The notes: a model not told the origin generated them from the letters alone. Numbered from the stretch's first letter, positions 1 to 10,217 are shown. The stretch: 64,000 nt of DNA from Bacillota bacterium (GCA_023430975.1 JAEYYB010000129.1:62001-126000), one strand, 5' to 3'. Made by a program: numbers and translations.

Positions 1-987
1 GATATCACGACAACAGTTAAATCTGTATATTTTCCTTCTTATTGTTGTAGTTCGATGTTACAACCATTTATTGATAGAGGTATTCAAATTGATTTATATA
101 AGGTTATTTTTTCTAATGAAGGATTAGAGTATATAGTAGATCAAGATAAATCATGTGATGTTTTTTTCTCCACCAGCTATTTCGGATTTTCCAGCACAGT
201 AATGGATTCAATAATTAAAGCATTCAAAAGCAAAGGCACAATTGTTATTGAAGATATAACCCATCGTTTATTAAGTGAACAACCATGTTGTAATGAATCT
301 GACTACACAGTTGCGAGTCTAAGGAAATGGTTTGCCATTCCTAGTGGTGGTTTGGCTGCAAAACAGAAAGGTAAGTTTTCCAGACAAACATTGAACCCAC
401 CAATGCCATTATTAATAAATACTAAGATAAAAGCTATGACCAAAAAGGAGGAATATATTAAGGAATATGAGAAGCAAACACTAATAAAAGAGAGTAATAA
501 GGAAGATTTTTTAGAAATGTACTCTCAATTTAATAAGAGCCTTCATCTTGATTATAAAAGTATTGAAATCGATGGAGTATCTAGAAGTATTTTATCTACA
601 ATTGATATAGATACGATAAAAAAGAAACGTCGAGAAAATGCATTTTATATCAATGAGGCTGTAAAAAAACTCAACAATATAAAACTCAACAATACAAAAC
701 TTAATAATATAAAACCATTAATAAGCAATTCTGATTTTTCTAAAGATTGCCCGTTGTTTTTTCCCATAAGAGCAAGAAAAGATATAAGAGATGCACTTAA
801 AAATTATTTGATAACTAATAGAATGTATTGTCCAATTCATTGGCCTATTCCTGATGAATTTTGTCTTAGTACCGATACAAGTGATGTATATCTTGAAGAG
901 TTATCTTTAATTTGTGACCAAAGATATGATTTGTATGATATGAAGAGGTTAGTAAATACGATAGGAGGGTTCTTAAGTACTATATGA
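1..987 (+). CDS. DegT/DnrJ-like PLP aminotransferase, 5' end outside window
   Basis: The frame is open from the first base, so the gene begins to the left; the ATG at 55 is probably internal because the residues before it (FPSYCCSS) fit the cofactor-phosphate region of fold-type-I PLP enzymes. An Asp in the context VIEDITHRL and a Lys in SLRKW fit the pyridine-nitrogen Asp and the Schiff-base Lys. These enzymes usually make amino sugars or nucleotide-linked amino sugars for surface glycans. The gene overlaps the next one by four bases (ATGA), so the two are translationally coupled. The family is inferred from motifs and the sugar substrate is unknown. A non-catalytic homologue is possible because the motifs deviate somewhat from the usual DegT pattern. 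Confidence 0.6.
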   Translation, partial: DITTTVKSVYFPSYCCSSMLQPFIDRGIQIDLYKVIFSNEGLEYIVDQDKSCDVFFSTSYFGFSSTVMDSIIKAFKSKGTIVIEDITHRLLSEQPCCNESDYTVASLRKWFAIPSGGLAAKQKGKFSRQTLNPPMPLLINTKIKAMTKKEEYIKEYEKQTLIKESNKEDFLEMYSQFNKSLHLDYKSIEIDGVSRSILSTIDIDTIKKKRRENAFYINEAVKKLNNIKLNNTKLNNIKPLISNSDFSKDCPLFFPIRARKDIRDALKNYLITNRMYCPIHWPIPDEFCLSTDTSDVYLEELSLICDQRYDLYDMKRLVNTIGGFLSTI

Positions 988-1970
988 ATGATTTATATTT
1001 TGAACCATCTTACGGTAAGTTATATGAAAAAATTGAAAATGGAGTTAGTGAAGTGTTTGAGTTTAAGAGTGACTATGGAATTGTAAGTCACATGTTTATT
1101 AAACGGGAGATACCATTAAAGATTGATGAAAAAACCTACTATGACATTATAACTCCTTATGGCTATGGTGGACCTGTAATTGAGTGGTGCCAAGAAGGAC
1201 GCAAGAAAGAGCTGGTAAATGACTTCTACCTAGCGTTGAATGGGTATTGTAACAAGAATAATATCGTAAACGAATTTGTAAGATTTCATCCCATAATGGG
1301 GAATGCACAAGATTTTATAGATTATTATGATGTGGAATATATTAGAAACACAATTGGAACTAATTTAGAGCAATACGATGACCCTATTCAATCAGAGTTT
1401 TCTAAGTCGTGTCGTAAGAATATAAAAAAAGCATTAAGAAACGGGGTTAGCTTTGAAATAATTGAAAAACCAAATGATGTGGACGATTTTATTAAAATCT
1501 ATTACTCAACAATGAAACGAAATAAAGCTGAGGATTATTATTACTTTGATGAAGAATATTTTAGGCAATGCATTGAGTTGTTTGGCAAGAATATTGTACT
1601 GGTTAAAGCAATTTACAAAGAACTGACCATTGCTATGGGACTCTACTTTATCTACGACAAAACAATCCATATTCACTTGTCAGGAACACTTAATGAGTTT
1701 CTTTATCTGTCGCCTGCATACATATTGAGATATGCAATTACCATATGGGGAAAAGAAAAAGGGTATAAACTAATACATCATGGTGGTGGTAGAAGCAATG
1801 ATATAGATGATAGTTTGTATTTATTTAAAAAGCAGTTTGGTTGTAATACTGAGTTTAGATTTTACATTGGAAAAAAAATATGGAACGAAGAAATTAATTC
1901 CAGGTTATGTGAGTTCGTGGGAGCGGATAGAAACTCAAAGTTCTTTCCGGCATATAGGATAAGCCGCTAA
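984..1970 (+). CDS. FemAB/GNAT-fold acyl- or aminoacyltransferase-like protein
   Basis: This 328-residue soluble protein has no signal peptide. The central part (about residues 135-285) has the layout of the FemAB/Acetyltransf_6 group: a basic SCRKNIKKA helix, a YYSTMKRN segment, a strand with LVKAIYKE, then SGTLNEF and a Gly-rich HHGGG near the end. In polysaccharide clusters such proteins are thought to add acyl or aminoacyl groups to a sugar, often one aminated by the neighbouring aminotransferase. The start overlaps the upstream stop (ATGA). The acceptor and donor cannot be read from the sequence. Confidence 0.6.
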   Translation: MNDLYFEPSYGKLYEKIENGVSEVFEFKSDYGIVSHMFIKREIPLKIDEKTYYDIITPYGYGGPVIEWCQEGRKKELVNDFYLALNGYCNKNNIVNEFVRFHPIMGNAQDFIDYYDVEYIRNTIGTNLEQYDDPIQSEFSKSCRKNIKKALRNGVSFEIIEKPNDVDDFIKIYYSTMKRNKAEDYYYFDEEYFRQCIELFGKNIVLVKAIYKELTIAMGLYFIYDKTIHIHLSGTLNEFLYLSPAYILRYAITIWGKEKGYKLIHHGGGRSNDIDDSLYLFKKQFGCNTEFRFYIGKKIWNEEINSRLCEFVGADRNSKFFPAYRISR

Positions 1971-2000
1971 TAATTATATTCTTTTATGTAGGTGAGTGGG

Positions 2001-3203
2001 TTGAAAGATATATTAATTATCGCACATTTTACCCAGATACCAGGTGAATATGGTAATGGGAGATTTAATTATATTGCAGAAAAAATTGACAAAACTGATA
2101 CATACGTTGAATTAGTTACATCTAGCTTTTCACATAGGACTAAAATGCAGAGAACTATCGCGAAACATCAGATGATCAAGGATATTAACTATAAGCTTAC
2201 AATGCTTTACGAGCCTGGATATAAAAAAAACGTATCCATTAAGCGTTTTTACAGTCATTATATTATAGGTAAAAGCTTAAAACATTATCTAGCTACAAGA
2301 AAAAAGCCCGATGTTATTTATTGTGCAGTTCCTTCCCTTGATGCTGCTAAAGTAGCAACAAAGTATGCTAAAAAGAATAATATAAAACTGATTATTGATG
2401 TTCAGGATCTATGGCCGGAAGCTTTTAAAATGGTTTTTAATATTCCGTTGATTAGCAATATTATATTATGGCCTATAAAAAGGAAGGCTGAATATATTTA
2501 TAGAAATGCTGATGATATCGTTGCAGTATCTCAAACTTATATTGATAGAGCGATAAAGGTAAATAAGAAGTGCAAAAAGGGCCATGCTGTTTTTTTAGGG
2601 ACAGAGTTGTTGTATTTTGATAATTTAGCGAAAGAAAATAAATCTTTGAATAAGGTGGAAGGTGAAATTAGGATTGTTTATATCGGGACATTGGGACATA
2701 GCTATGATTTAACTAATGTTATCGATGCATTGAAATTAGTTAAGGAACAAGGATTTAGCAATATAAAGTTTATAGTGATAGGTGACGGGCCATTAAACTC
2801 AAAGTTTCAGAACTACGCAAAGGAAAAAAACGTAGATGTTGTATTTTGTGGGAGGTTGGATTATGGAAAGGTGGCAGGTATGTTGATGTCATGTGATATA
2901 GCTGTAAACCCTATTAAAAAGGGATCTGCCGGAAGCATTATTAATAAAGTTGGTGATTATGCTGCAGCGGGCCTGCCTGTGTTGAATACACAGGAAAGCT
3001 CAGAGTATAGAAATCTGGTTAATAAATACAAGATAGGATTAAACTGTGAGAATGATCCTAATGATTTAGCAGAAAAGCTATTAGTGCTATACAGTAGCAG
3101 TGAATTAAGAAAAGAGATGGGCTATAACAATCGTAGGTTAGCTGATATGAAGTTTGATCGTAAATTTACTTATTCGATAATTGTAGAATTGATTACACAA
3201 TAA
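2001..3203 (+). CDS. Glycosyltransferase family 4 (WbuB-like)
   Basis: This is a GT-B fold glycosyltransferase of about 400 residues. The N-terminal half has the acceptor-domain pattern (DILIIAHF, DVQDLWPEAF). The C-terminal half has the nucleotide-sugar-binding pattern of GT4: IVYIGTLGHSYDL, FIVIGDGP, VVFCGRLDYGKV and a final PVLNTQESSEY segment. The DxxDLWPE motif resembles WbuB/WcaI-type transferases that build capsule or O-antigen repeat units. The start is taken as TTG at 2001 after AGGTGAG; a GTG at 1992 is also in frame. The protein is cytoplasmic or membrane-associated and lies in the polysaccharide operon. The donor sugar is not predictable. Confidence 0.8.
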   Translation: MKDILIIAHFTQIPGEYGNGRFNYIAEKIDKTDTYVELVTSSFSHRTKMQRTIAKHQMIKDINYKLTMLYEPGYKKNVSIKRFYSHYIIGKSLKHYLATRKKPDVIYCAVPSLDAAKVATKYAKKNNIKLIIDVQDLWPEAFKMVFNIPLISNIILWPIKRKAEYIYRNADDIVAVSQTYIDRAIKVNKKCKKGHAVFLGTELLYFDNLAKENKSLNKVEGEIRIVYIGTLGHSYDLTNVIDALKLVKEQGFSNIKFIVIGDGPLNSKFQNYAKEKNVDVVFCGRLDYGKVAGMLMSCDIAVNPIKKGSAGSIINKVGDYAAAGLPVLNTQESSEYRNLVNKYKIGLNCENDPNDLAEKLLVLYSSSELRKEMGYNNRRLADMKFDRKFTYSIIVELITQ

Positions 3204-3235
3204 TTATAGATAGAATGTGTTGAAAGGGCCTACTT

Positions 3236-4360
3236 ATGGTTATATTACATATTGCACCACTAAGTTTTAATAAATCTTCTGGAGTATCAGTAGTTGTACC
3301 AAATATAGTAAGTAATCAGAATAAAATAGATGGAATAAATTCAGCGTTAATAATTAGTAAAAAACTAGATTTAAAAACTCTGGAAGTTGAAAGAAAAAAG
3401 TGGGAGTTCAATATTTACGATCATTCCAATTTCAATTCATTTGACTTGGATAAACTAGACAAGCCTTTTAATAATCCTGATATAGTAATATTTCATAGTA
3501 CTTATATTCCAGCTCATTTGAGAGTCTCAAAACATCTTTTAAAGAGAGGCATTCCATTTATTGTTGTTCCCCATGGTGGAATGACTAAATTTGCACAGCA
3601 GCAAAAAAAGATAAAGAAAAAGTTAGGAAATATTCTTTTTTTTAATAAGCTTATTAAAACATCAAAAGCTGTTCAATATTTATCGAAGGGAGAAGCACAA
3701 AACTCAAATTTTTGGAATAAAGACTTCTTTGTAGTTGGAAACGGTGTTGATTTACCAAATGCATTTAATACAGTTAACGATTACAGTAAAGATTCTATAA
3801 ATATAAGTTATATAGGTAGGTTGGATGTTCAGAATAAGGGTCTCGATTGTTTAGTAATGGCTGGTTCAATAGCTAAGGAAGTACTTTTAAAAAATAAGGT
3901 TGTTATTAATATATATGGCTCTAACTATAGAGGAGGCAGAAAAATATTACAAAACTTAATATCAGATAATGGTATGGAAAATATAGTTAAACTCCATGGA
4001 CCGGTATACGACAATGAAAAGCAAAGAGTAATATTAGGTACTGATATTTTTGTTCTGTTATCAAGGTCAGAGGGGCAGCCTATGTCAGTCTTAGAAGCAC
4101 TTTCATATGGTATACCCTGTCTTTTAACACCGGGTACTAACTTAGCAGAAGAGGTTGAAAATTATAAATGCGGATGGAAGGTAGATATTGATCCAAAAGA
4201 TGTTGCAGCCAGGTTGCAATTACTTATTAAAGATATCAATATGACAGACTTGTATAGGGTGAATGCACGGGAATTTATTAATAAATATTACTCCTGGAAC
4301 AGTATAACAAAAACTACATTATTACAATATAAAAAAGTTATTGAGGTGCACCATGATTAG
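3236..4360 (+). CDS. Glycosyltransferase family 4
   Basis: This is a 374-residue GT-B transferase. It has the N-terminal glycine-containing loop (LSFNKSSGVSVVVPN), IVVPHGGM in the acceptor domain, and the GT4 signature in the C-terminal half: ISYIGRLDVQNKGLD, VKLHGPV, then ILLSRSEG-type sequence reading FVLLSRSEGQPMSVLEAL. The SEGxPMSxLEA stretch is the conserved E-x7-E donor-binding motif. It is preceded by a GAAAGGG ribosome site and ends by overlapping the next gene. It probably adds one sugar of the repeat unit; the specificity is unknown. Confidence 0.82.
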   Translation: MVILHIAPLSFNKSSGVSVVVPNIVSNQNKIDGINSALIISKKLDLKTLEVERKKWEFNIYDHSNFNSFDLDKLDKPFNNPDIVIFHSTYIPAHLRVSKHLLKRGIPFIVVPHGGMTKFAQQQKKIKKKLGNILFFNKLIKTSKAVQYLSKGEAQNSNFWNKDFFVVGNGVDLPNAFNTVNDYSKDSINISYIGRLDVQNKGLDCLVMAGSIAKEVLLKNKVVINIYGSNYRGGRKILQNLISDNGMENIVKLHGPVYDNEKQRVILGTDIFVLLSRSEGQPMSVLEALSYGIPCLLTPGTNLAEEVENYKCGWKVDIDPKDVAARLQLLIKDINMTDLYRVNAREFINKYYSWNSITKTTLLQYKKVIEVHHD

Positions 4361-5462
4361 GGTACTACATGTATTAGGTAAGATGAATATGGCGGGAATA
4401 GAGACGTTTATAATGAACATATATAGAAATATAGATCGTAAGAAAGTTCAATTCGATTTTCTTGTACATTCAAATACTCCCGGGGATTACGATGATGAAA
4501 TAAAGGCTTTAGGTGGATATATATTTTATATTACACCCAGAGGAAAAAGTATTAGACAAAATAAAAAAGATTTGGATAATTTTTTTAGGAGTAACCCGGA
4601 ATATCAAATAGTCCATCAGCATGTTAGTTCATTAAGCTACATCAAGCCTTTACTAATGGCTAAAAAAAACGGTGTAAAAATTCGTATTATACATGCACAT
4701 AGTACAAGAGCGGAAAATAAAATGCATCACATTTTGCATTGGATTAACACTATGTCAATTCATAAAATTGCAACTCACTACTTTACATGTTCTGATATTG
4801 CTGGAAAATGGCTATATGGAAAGTCCCAAGTGCCAATGAATAAAGTAATGCATATAAATAATGCAATAGAGATAAATAAGTTTGTCTTTAATAATGATAT
4901 AAGGCAAAAGGTTAGACATGAGTATCAGTTGACAAATAAGTTTGTAATTGGTCATGTGGGTAGATTTGATTCGGCAAAAAATCATGAATTTATAGTTGAT
5001 GTTTTTCATGAAGTCCATAAAAAGAATAAAAATTCTATATTAATGCTGGTTGGGAAAGGTAATTTAAGAAATATTATAATGCAAAAGGTAGAGACATTGG
5101 GTCTTTCTAACAGCGTTAGGTTTATTGAAGGTAGCTTGGAGGTATATAGTTTGATGCAGGCGATGGATGTTTTTCTATTTCCATCTATTTTTGAGGGGTT
5201 GGGAATAGTTTTAGTAGAGGCCCAGGCAGCCGGCTTGAAGTGTATTGTGTCAAACAATGTTCCTACAAAAATTAAGATGACACAAAACATTGAATTTATT
5301 GCCTTAGAAGAGGGTGAAAAATATTGGGCAGACCAGGTTTTAAAATGTGATAATGGTTATACGAGAGAAAATGTGACACAGTTCATAAAGGATGCCGGAT
5401 ATGATATTTATCAAGAATGTAGGAATCTTCAGGATTTTTACTTGAATCAACTTGACGATTAA
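4353..5462 (+). CDS. Glycosyltransferase family 4 (EpsF-like)
   Basis: The chosen ATG at 4353 lies eight bases inside the end of the upstream gene and follows GAGGTG. It gives the typical GT4 start IRVLHVLGKMNMAGIETFIMN, as in EpsF-type exopolysaccharide transferases. The C-terminal half carries IGHVGRFDSAKNH, LVGKG, VRFIEGS and the donor-binding IFEGLGIVLVEAQAAG. The overlap implies translational coupling with the previous transferase. Membrane anchoring is not evident. It is expected to act on the lipid-linked repeat unit before flipping; the sugar is unknown. Confidence 0.82.
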   Translation: MIRVLHVLGKMNMAGIETFIMNIYRNIDRKKVQFDFLVHSNTPGDYDDEIKALGGYIFYITPRGKSIRQNKKDLDNFFRSNPEYQIVHQHVSSLSYIKPLLMAKKNGVKIRIIHAHSTRAENKMHHILHWINTMSIHKIATHYFTCSDIAGKWLYGKSQVPMNKVMHINNAIEINKFVFNNDIRQKVRHEYQLTNKFVIGHVGRFDSAKNHEFIVDVFHEVHKKNKNSILMLVGKGNLRNIIMQKVETLGLSNSVRFIEGSLEVYSLMQAMDVFLFPSIFEGLGIVLVEAQAAGLKCIVSNNVPTKIKMTQNIEFIALEEGEKYWADQVLKCDNGYTRENVTQFIKDAGYDIYQECRNLQDFYLNQLDD

Positions 5463-5492
5463 AATATGTTTAAAATAAGTGGGGTTTAATTG

Positions 5493-6932
5493 ATGAAAAA
5501 AATAAGTATATTACATTTATATTTAATTGTATTTATATTACTATCTGGAATAGGTACCACCTTAGTTCTACTCAGAGATGACAATGTTCCGCCATACTAT
5601 TTCATGTTGCCATATTTACCTATGTTCTTTACTATTGGTAGTATGATCTTTGTCAATATTTATATGAATTTACACAAAAGTATGATATTCCCTATTATAA
5701 TAGGAACTTATTATATAAGAATGGTTATATCCCCTTTGTTATTAAAATTAGCTTATTATGAAACATCTAATATAAATACTGATGTTTACGAAAATATGGA
5801 TAAAGCTATTATTATGATGATATATGAATTTGTATTAGTTTTCGTAATCACTAGTATTCTTATTAAGAAATATTACACTGAAAACAATAGTACATTACTA
5901 AATCCTGAGTCTATAGTGAAAAAGTTTGAATTAGGCCATAATAAAATCCTAATTTGTCTATTACTGATATTTATTTTATCATGCCTTATAGTTTATCCGG
6001 AAATTAGAAATAACTATAGATTATTGATTTTAAGCTCCCAGGAAGATGTAAGTACGTGGACTATAAATTATCTAATGGCACGAAAACAAATCCCACCTTT
6101 AGTATTCTATTTGGCAACCTGGGCTATAGAAATATTAAGACCTATTATAGTGCTTGGTATAATTTTATTTATTAGAAATCGTGTATCTGTGAAATCTAAA
6201 CCACCCTTTTATTGCTTATTTATTTCAACTATTATAATTATATTGAATAGTTTAATATCAACGGATAATACAGCTTTAAATCTATTTTTAACAATATCTT
6301 TATTTTTTATCTTGATCCTTTTGTATCCCAATTATAAAAAAAGGATATTGGCACAATTGTTTGTCTTAGTATCTTTTGTAGGGGGAGTGGGATTATTTGT
6401 TATATCATCAAATGCAGGAACATCTAGTGTGTTTTATAACTTATCCAATACCATTCAAGCATATTTTGGAGGACCTGCAAATTTTGCAACAGCTTTATCA
6501 ATTCCTAAGAGTAATTTATTAAGTGTATTTATTGCTGATAATTTACAAGCCATACCATTGTTTAAAACATTCTTCGTAGAAATGACTAATATATCATTGT
6601 TATTCAATCAGACGAGATCGATAAATTTTATGTATGTTAGCCAGATAATACCAACTTCAGGGCAAGCATACTACTATTTTGGATATCTTTTATCACCGAT
6701 ATTTTCATGTTTAGCTGTATATCTAAGCATAAAAAATGAATATAAATCAAAAGTTGCAGTTGATTTTACTAAAAAGTTTATCAGGAATTTTTTAGCCATT
6801 TTTATGGCATGTATACCTGTTTTATATAACTATACTATAGCTTTATCTGTAATTCTTACTTATGCTTTACCAATATATCTGATAGTAAAATTTTCACCAA
6901 GACAATCTAAAGTAAGGGAGGACGTACATTGA
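5493..6932 (+). CDS. Wzy-like polysaccharide polymerase, integral membrane
   Basis: This is a very hydrophobic protein of about 479 residues with roughly ten to twelve predicted transmembrane helices and one larger external loop near residues 290-380, the layout of O-antigen/capsule polymerases. No soluble catalytic domain is visible. Wzy proteins have little sequence conservation, so the call rests on topology, length and position between glycosyltransferases and a flippase. It would join repeat units on the outer face of the membrane. TTG at 5490 and ATG at 5493 are adjacent possible starts after GTGGGG. The 3' end overlaps the acyltransferase gene. Confidence 0.62.
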   Translation: MKKISILHLYLIVFILLSGIGTTLVLLRDDNVPPYYFMLPYLPMFFTIGSMIFVNIYMNLHKSMIFPIIIGTYYIRMVISPLLLKLAYYETSNINTDVYENMDKAIIMMIYEFVLVFVITSILIKKYYTENNSTLLNPESIVKKFELGHNKILICLLLIFILSCLIVYPEIRNNYRLLILSSQEDVSTWTINYLMARKQIPPLVFYLATWAIEILRPIIVLGIILFIRNRVSVKSKPPFYCLFISTIIIILNSLISTDNTALNLFLTISLFFILILLYPNYKKRILAQLFVLVSFVGGVGLFVISSNAGTSSVFYNLSNTIQAYFGGPANFATALSIPKSNLLSVFIADNLQAIPLFKTFFVEMTNISLLFNQTRSINFMYVSQIIPTSGQAYYYFGYLLSPIFSCLAVYLSIKNEYKSKVAVDFTKKFIRNFLAIFMACIPVLYNYTIALSVILTYALPIYLIVKFSPRQSKVREDVH

Positions 6933-7495
6933 AACAATTTATAAAACGACTTATAAAAAAATTTATATATCGAATTAGAGGTGAAATATTGACCGAAAAG
7001 TATATTCAGAATGGAATGGTTGTGGGCGAAAATTTCAAAAGGATGATTGGCTGTGATTTAGACTATTCACACTGTTGGTTAATTAAGATTGGTGACAATG
7101 TTACTTTAGCCCCTAAGGTAACAATTTTAGCACATGATGCAAGTACTAAAATGTATATAGGATATACAAAGATAGGACTAACGACCATAGGAAACAATGT
7201 TTTTGTAGGAGCGAATTCCACAATACTTCCTAATGTAAGAATTGGAGACAATGTAATAATTGGAGCAAATAGTGTGGTAACAAAGGACGTAGAAGATAAT
7301 TCTGTAGTCGCAGGAAATCCTGCAAAGTTTATATGCACAACCGGTGAATATATAAAAAAGAGTAAGGAGAAGTTTGAACAGTCACCTAAATATGGTAGTG
7401 ATTATACAATAAGAAATAAAAAGATTAATACTTTGATGAAAAGGCAAATGATAGACGACTTAGAGAAACAGATGGGTGTTGGTTTTGTAGAATAG
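6929..7495 (+). CDS. Hexapeptide-repeat (LbH) O-acyltransferase
   Basis: This is a 188-residue protein with a left-handed beta-helix built from hexapeptide repeats such as IGDNVT, IGNNVF, VGANST, IGDNVI and IGANSV, ending in VVAGNPAKFI, which is typical of the maltose/galactoside acetyltransferase-like branch. His in TILAHDA is the likely catalytic base. It starts with TTG overlapping the polymerase gene by four bases. It probably acetylates a sugar of the surface polysaccharide in the cytoplasm using acetyl-CoA. The acceptor is not known. Confidence 0.82.
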   Translation: MKQFIKRLIKKFIYRIRGEILTEKYIQNGMVVGENFKRMIGCDLDYSHCWLIKIGDNVTLAPKVTILAHDASTKMYIGYTKIGLTTIGNNVFVGANSTILPNVRIGDNVIIGANSVVTKDVEDNSVVAGNPAKFICTTGEYIKKSKEKFEQSPKYGSDYTIRNKKINTLMKRQMIDDLEKQMGVGFVE

Positions 7496-7561
7496 TATCC
7501 TGCAATGTTTTTTAGAAAGATACATTATCATAAAAGTATAGGAAGTATTGGGGAGGGTTTG

Positions 7562-9091
7562 ATGAGAAGGACAGCAATAGTTTTAATGTTAATTACAATA
7601 TTTTCAAAAATATTTGGATTTGTAAGAGACATCACACTTTCTTACTTTTATGGAGCATCAAATGTCAGTGATGCTTATTTAATTTCTCAAGTAATTCCGT
7701 TTGTTGTGTTTTCTTTTATAGGAACTGGAATAACCACAGGGTATATACCGATGTATAGCAGAATTGAGCAAGATGAGGGTGTTATTGAAGGGAATAGATA
7801 CACTAATAATCTGGTAAATATATTGATTGTTTTATGCACTTTCATCATTATTGCAGGGCTTATATTCACAAATCAAATTGTTAGGATATTTGCTTCAGGA
7901 TTTGAAGGTGAGACCTTGGCATTAGCTGTGCGATTTACAAAAATAAGTCTATATGGGGTGTGCTTTACAGGTATCATTTATGTTTTTACTGGATATCTTC
8001 AGATCAAGGGAAACTATGTTATACCAGCGTTAGTAGGGATCCCTATGAATTTTTTTGTCATTCTATCAATCTTTGCAAGTTCTACTTCAAATGTACTGGT
8101 TTTGGCTATAGGGAGCCTTATTGCTACTATTGCTCAACTAATGCTTCTGATACCTTATGTTTATAGAAAAGGATACAGATACAAACTTGTCTTTGATATT
8201 AATGATAAACATATTAGAAATATGGCATATATTGCACTTCCGGTCATTATTGGGGTGTCTGTAAATCAAATTAATATACTTGTTGATAGAACAATAGCAT
8301 CTCAAATTGTAGTAGGTGGAATATCTGCATTAAATTATGCTAATAGACTTAATGAATTTATACAGGGGATATTTGTGCTTTCTATATCAACCTCTATCTA
8401 TCCTATGATTTCTAGAATGGCTGCAGATAATAATATGAAAGATTTTAAAAGATATTTATCAGAATCAATCAATGGAATAAATCTATTGGTTATTCCATCA
8501 ACGATCGGAGCGATGATATTTTCAGAGCAAATAATTACACTGCTTTTTAGACGTGGAGCCTTTGATCGTCACGCGGTAGTGTTAACGTCTCAAGCACTAT
8601 TCTTCATTGCTGTAGGAATATTAGGATTTGGGCTTAGAGAAATCCTATCAAGGGCATTTTATGCTTTACAGGATACGAAGACTCCGATGATTAATGCTGC
8701 TATTGCTCTAATTATGAATATTGTCCTCAATATAATACTTTCTAAATTCTTAGGCATAGGCGGACTTGCATTAGCAACGAGTATCTCTGCATTATTCTGT
8801 ACTGGGTTATTATTTGTAAGTTTGAGGAAGAAGATCGGTTCCTTTGGCATAAAAAATATAGCCGTTTCCTTTTTGAAAATATTATGTGCTTCATTGTTAA
8901 TGGGTGCTATGGCAAAGCTGGTTTATAATACTTTGTTTGGAAGAATTCCTTCTAGTGTTTCACTTGTTGCTGCTATAGGGATCGGTGCTTTAGTGTATTT
9001 TACTATAATTTATTTTATGAAAATAGATGATGTAGAGGTTATTGTTTCTACTTTAAAAGGTAAAGTGAAAAAGCTGTTAAGGCATGATTGA
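7562..9091 (+). CDS. MurJ/Wzx-type lipid-linked oligosaccharide flippase
   Basis: A multi-helix membrane protein of about 509 residues, counting from the ATG at 7562, which follows a strong GGGGAGGG ribosome site. The open frame extends to 7505 but without a good ribosome site. The N-terminus (ILMLITIFSKIFGFVRD-type, reading TIFSKIFGFVRDITL) and the ALQDTKTPM segment are MurJ hallmarks in the MOP superfamily. It could be the repeat-unit flippase of this cluster or a MurJ paralogue for lipid II; the position among polysaccharide genes favours the first. About 14 hydrophobic segments are visible. Confidence 0.8.
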   Translation: MRRTAIVLMLITIFSKIFGFVRDITLSYFYGASNVSDAYLISQVIPFVVFSFIGTGITTGYIPMYSRIEQDEGVIEGNRYTNNLVNILIVLCTFIIIAGLIFTNQIVRIFASGFEGETLALAVRFTKISLYGVCFTGIIYVFTGYLQIKGNYVIPALVGIPMNFFVILSIFASSTSNVLVLAIGSLIATIAQLMLLIPYVYRKGYRYKLVFDINDKHIRNMAYIALPVIIGVSVNQINILVDRTIASQIVVGGISALNYANRLNEFIQGIFVLSISTSIYPMISRMAADNNMKDFKRYLSESINGINLLVIPSTIGAMIFSEQIITLLFRRGAFDRHAVVLTSQALFFIAVGILGFGLREILSRAFYALQDTKTPMINAAIALIMNIVLNIILSKFLGIGGLALATSISALFCTGLLFVSLRKKIGSFGIKNIAVSFLKILCASLLMGAMAKLVYNTLFGRIPSSVSLVAAIGIGALVYFTIIYFMKIDDVEVIVSTLKGKVKKLLRHD

Positions 9092-9145
9092 AATTATATT
9101 TTCAACATGTCTAAATAAAAAGTTGTGATAAAAGGGGAGAATGTC

Positions 9146-10153
9146 GTGTCTATATTAATAACTGGTGGAGCAGGATATATAGGAAGCCACACATGTATTG
9201 AATTACTTAATTCAGGATATGACGTAATTGTAGTTGATAATTTTTCAAATAGTAAAAGAGAATCCTTAAATCGTGTACAACAAATAACAGGTAAAAAGTT
9301 AATATTATATGAATTAGATTTATTAAATAGGGGAGGCCTGGAAAATGTATTTATTGAAAATACTTTTGATGCAGTTATTCACTTTGCAGGATTAAAGTCA
9401 GTGGGGGAGTCTGTTCAAATACCTCTAAAGTACTTTCATAACAATATTACGGGTACCCTAATTCTTTGTGAAGTAATGCAAAAATATAATATAAAGAAGA
9501 TTGTGTTCAGCTCATCAGCAACTGTATATGGGATGAAAAATACATCGCCTTTGACAGAGGATTTACCACTTAGCACTACAAATCCTTATGGTAGGACTAA
9601 ACTCATGATAGAGCAGATGTTAAAAGATGTATTTATGGCTGATAATTCCTGGAGTATTGCTCTTCTAAGATACTTTAATCCTATTGGAGCCCATGTAAGT
9701 GGAAGAATCGGCGAAGACCCAAACGGTATACCAAACAACTTAATGCCTTATATCACACAAGTCGCTGTTGGAAAAAGGGACAAGTTAAGTATATTTGGTA
9801 GTGATTATAATACTCATGATGGTACAGGTGTTAGAGATTATATCCATGTAGTGGATCTTGCAAAAGGCCATTTGAAAGCACTTGAAAAAGTTTCGAATAC
9901 TACTGGCGTAGAAGCCTATAACCTTGGAACAGGAGTAGGGTATAGTGTACTTGATGTGGTTTATAACTTTGAAAAGGCAACGGGAAAAAAAATACCCTAC
10001 ATCCTGACTGACAGAAGGCCTGGAGATGTAGATACCTGTTACGCAGACCCAACTAAGGCTAAGAATGAACTAGGATGGGTTGCAGAAATGAGTCTTGAAG
10101 ATATGTGTAGAGATTCATGGAGATGGCAATTTAACAATCCAGATGGATATTAA
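9146..10153 (+). CDS. galE: UDP-glucose 4-epimerase
   Basis: This is an extended short-chain dehydrogenase. ILITGGAGYIGSH is the NAD-binding Gly-x-x-Gly-x-x-Gly loop, VVDNFSNS and FAGLKSVGESV are GalE-typical, and SSSATVYG with NPYGRTKLMIE gives the catalytic Ser-Tyr-Lys set. RYFNPIGAHVSGRIGEDP and RDYIHVVDLAKGH complete the signature. It interconverts UDP-glucose and UDP-galactose and so supplies precursors for the polysaccharide genes upstream. GTG at 9146 is preferred because GGGGAGA lies just before it and it starts the protein at the first strand. It appears to be the last gene of that operon. Confidence 0.92.
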   Translation: MSILITGGAGYIGSHTCIELLNSGYDVIVVDNFSNSKRESLNRVQQITGKKLILYELDLLNRGGLENVFIENTFDAVIHFAGLKSVGESVQIPLKYFHNNITGTLILCEVMQKYNIKKIVFSSSATVYGMKNTSPLTEDLPLSTTNPYGRTKLMIEQMLKDVFMADNSWSIALLRYFNPIGAHVSGRIGEDPNGIPNNLMPYITQVAVGKRDKLSIFGSDYNTHDGTGVRDYIHVVDLAKGHLKALEKVSNTTGVEAYNLGTGVGYSVLDVVYNFEKATGKKIPYILTDRRPGDVDTCYADPTKAKNELGWVAEMSLEDMCRDSWRWQFNNPDGY

Positions 10154-10217
10154 GATTAAAAAATAGCTTCTGACTAGTTCATGTATGCTTAAACTTTTGA
10201 TAAAGATATTGGATTTA

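Noticed and set aside
7562..9091. Calling the flippase murJ of peptidoglycan synthesis
   Set aside because: The motifs fit MurJ, but the gene lies inside a surface-polysaccharide operon, where a MurJ-like protein can serve as the repeat-unit flippase.
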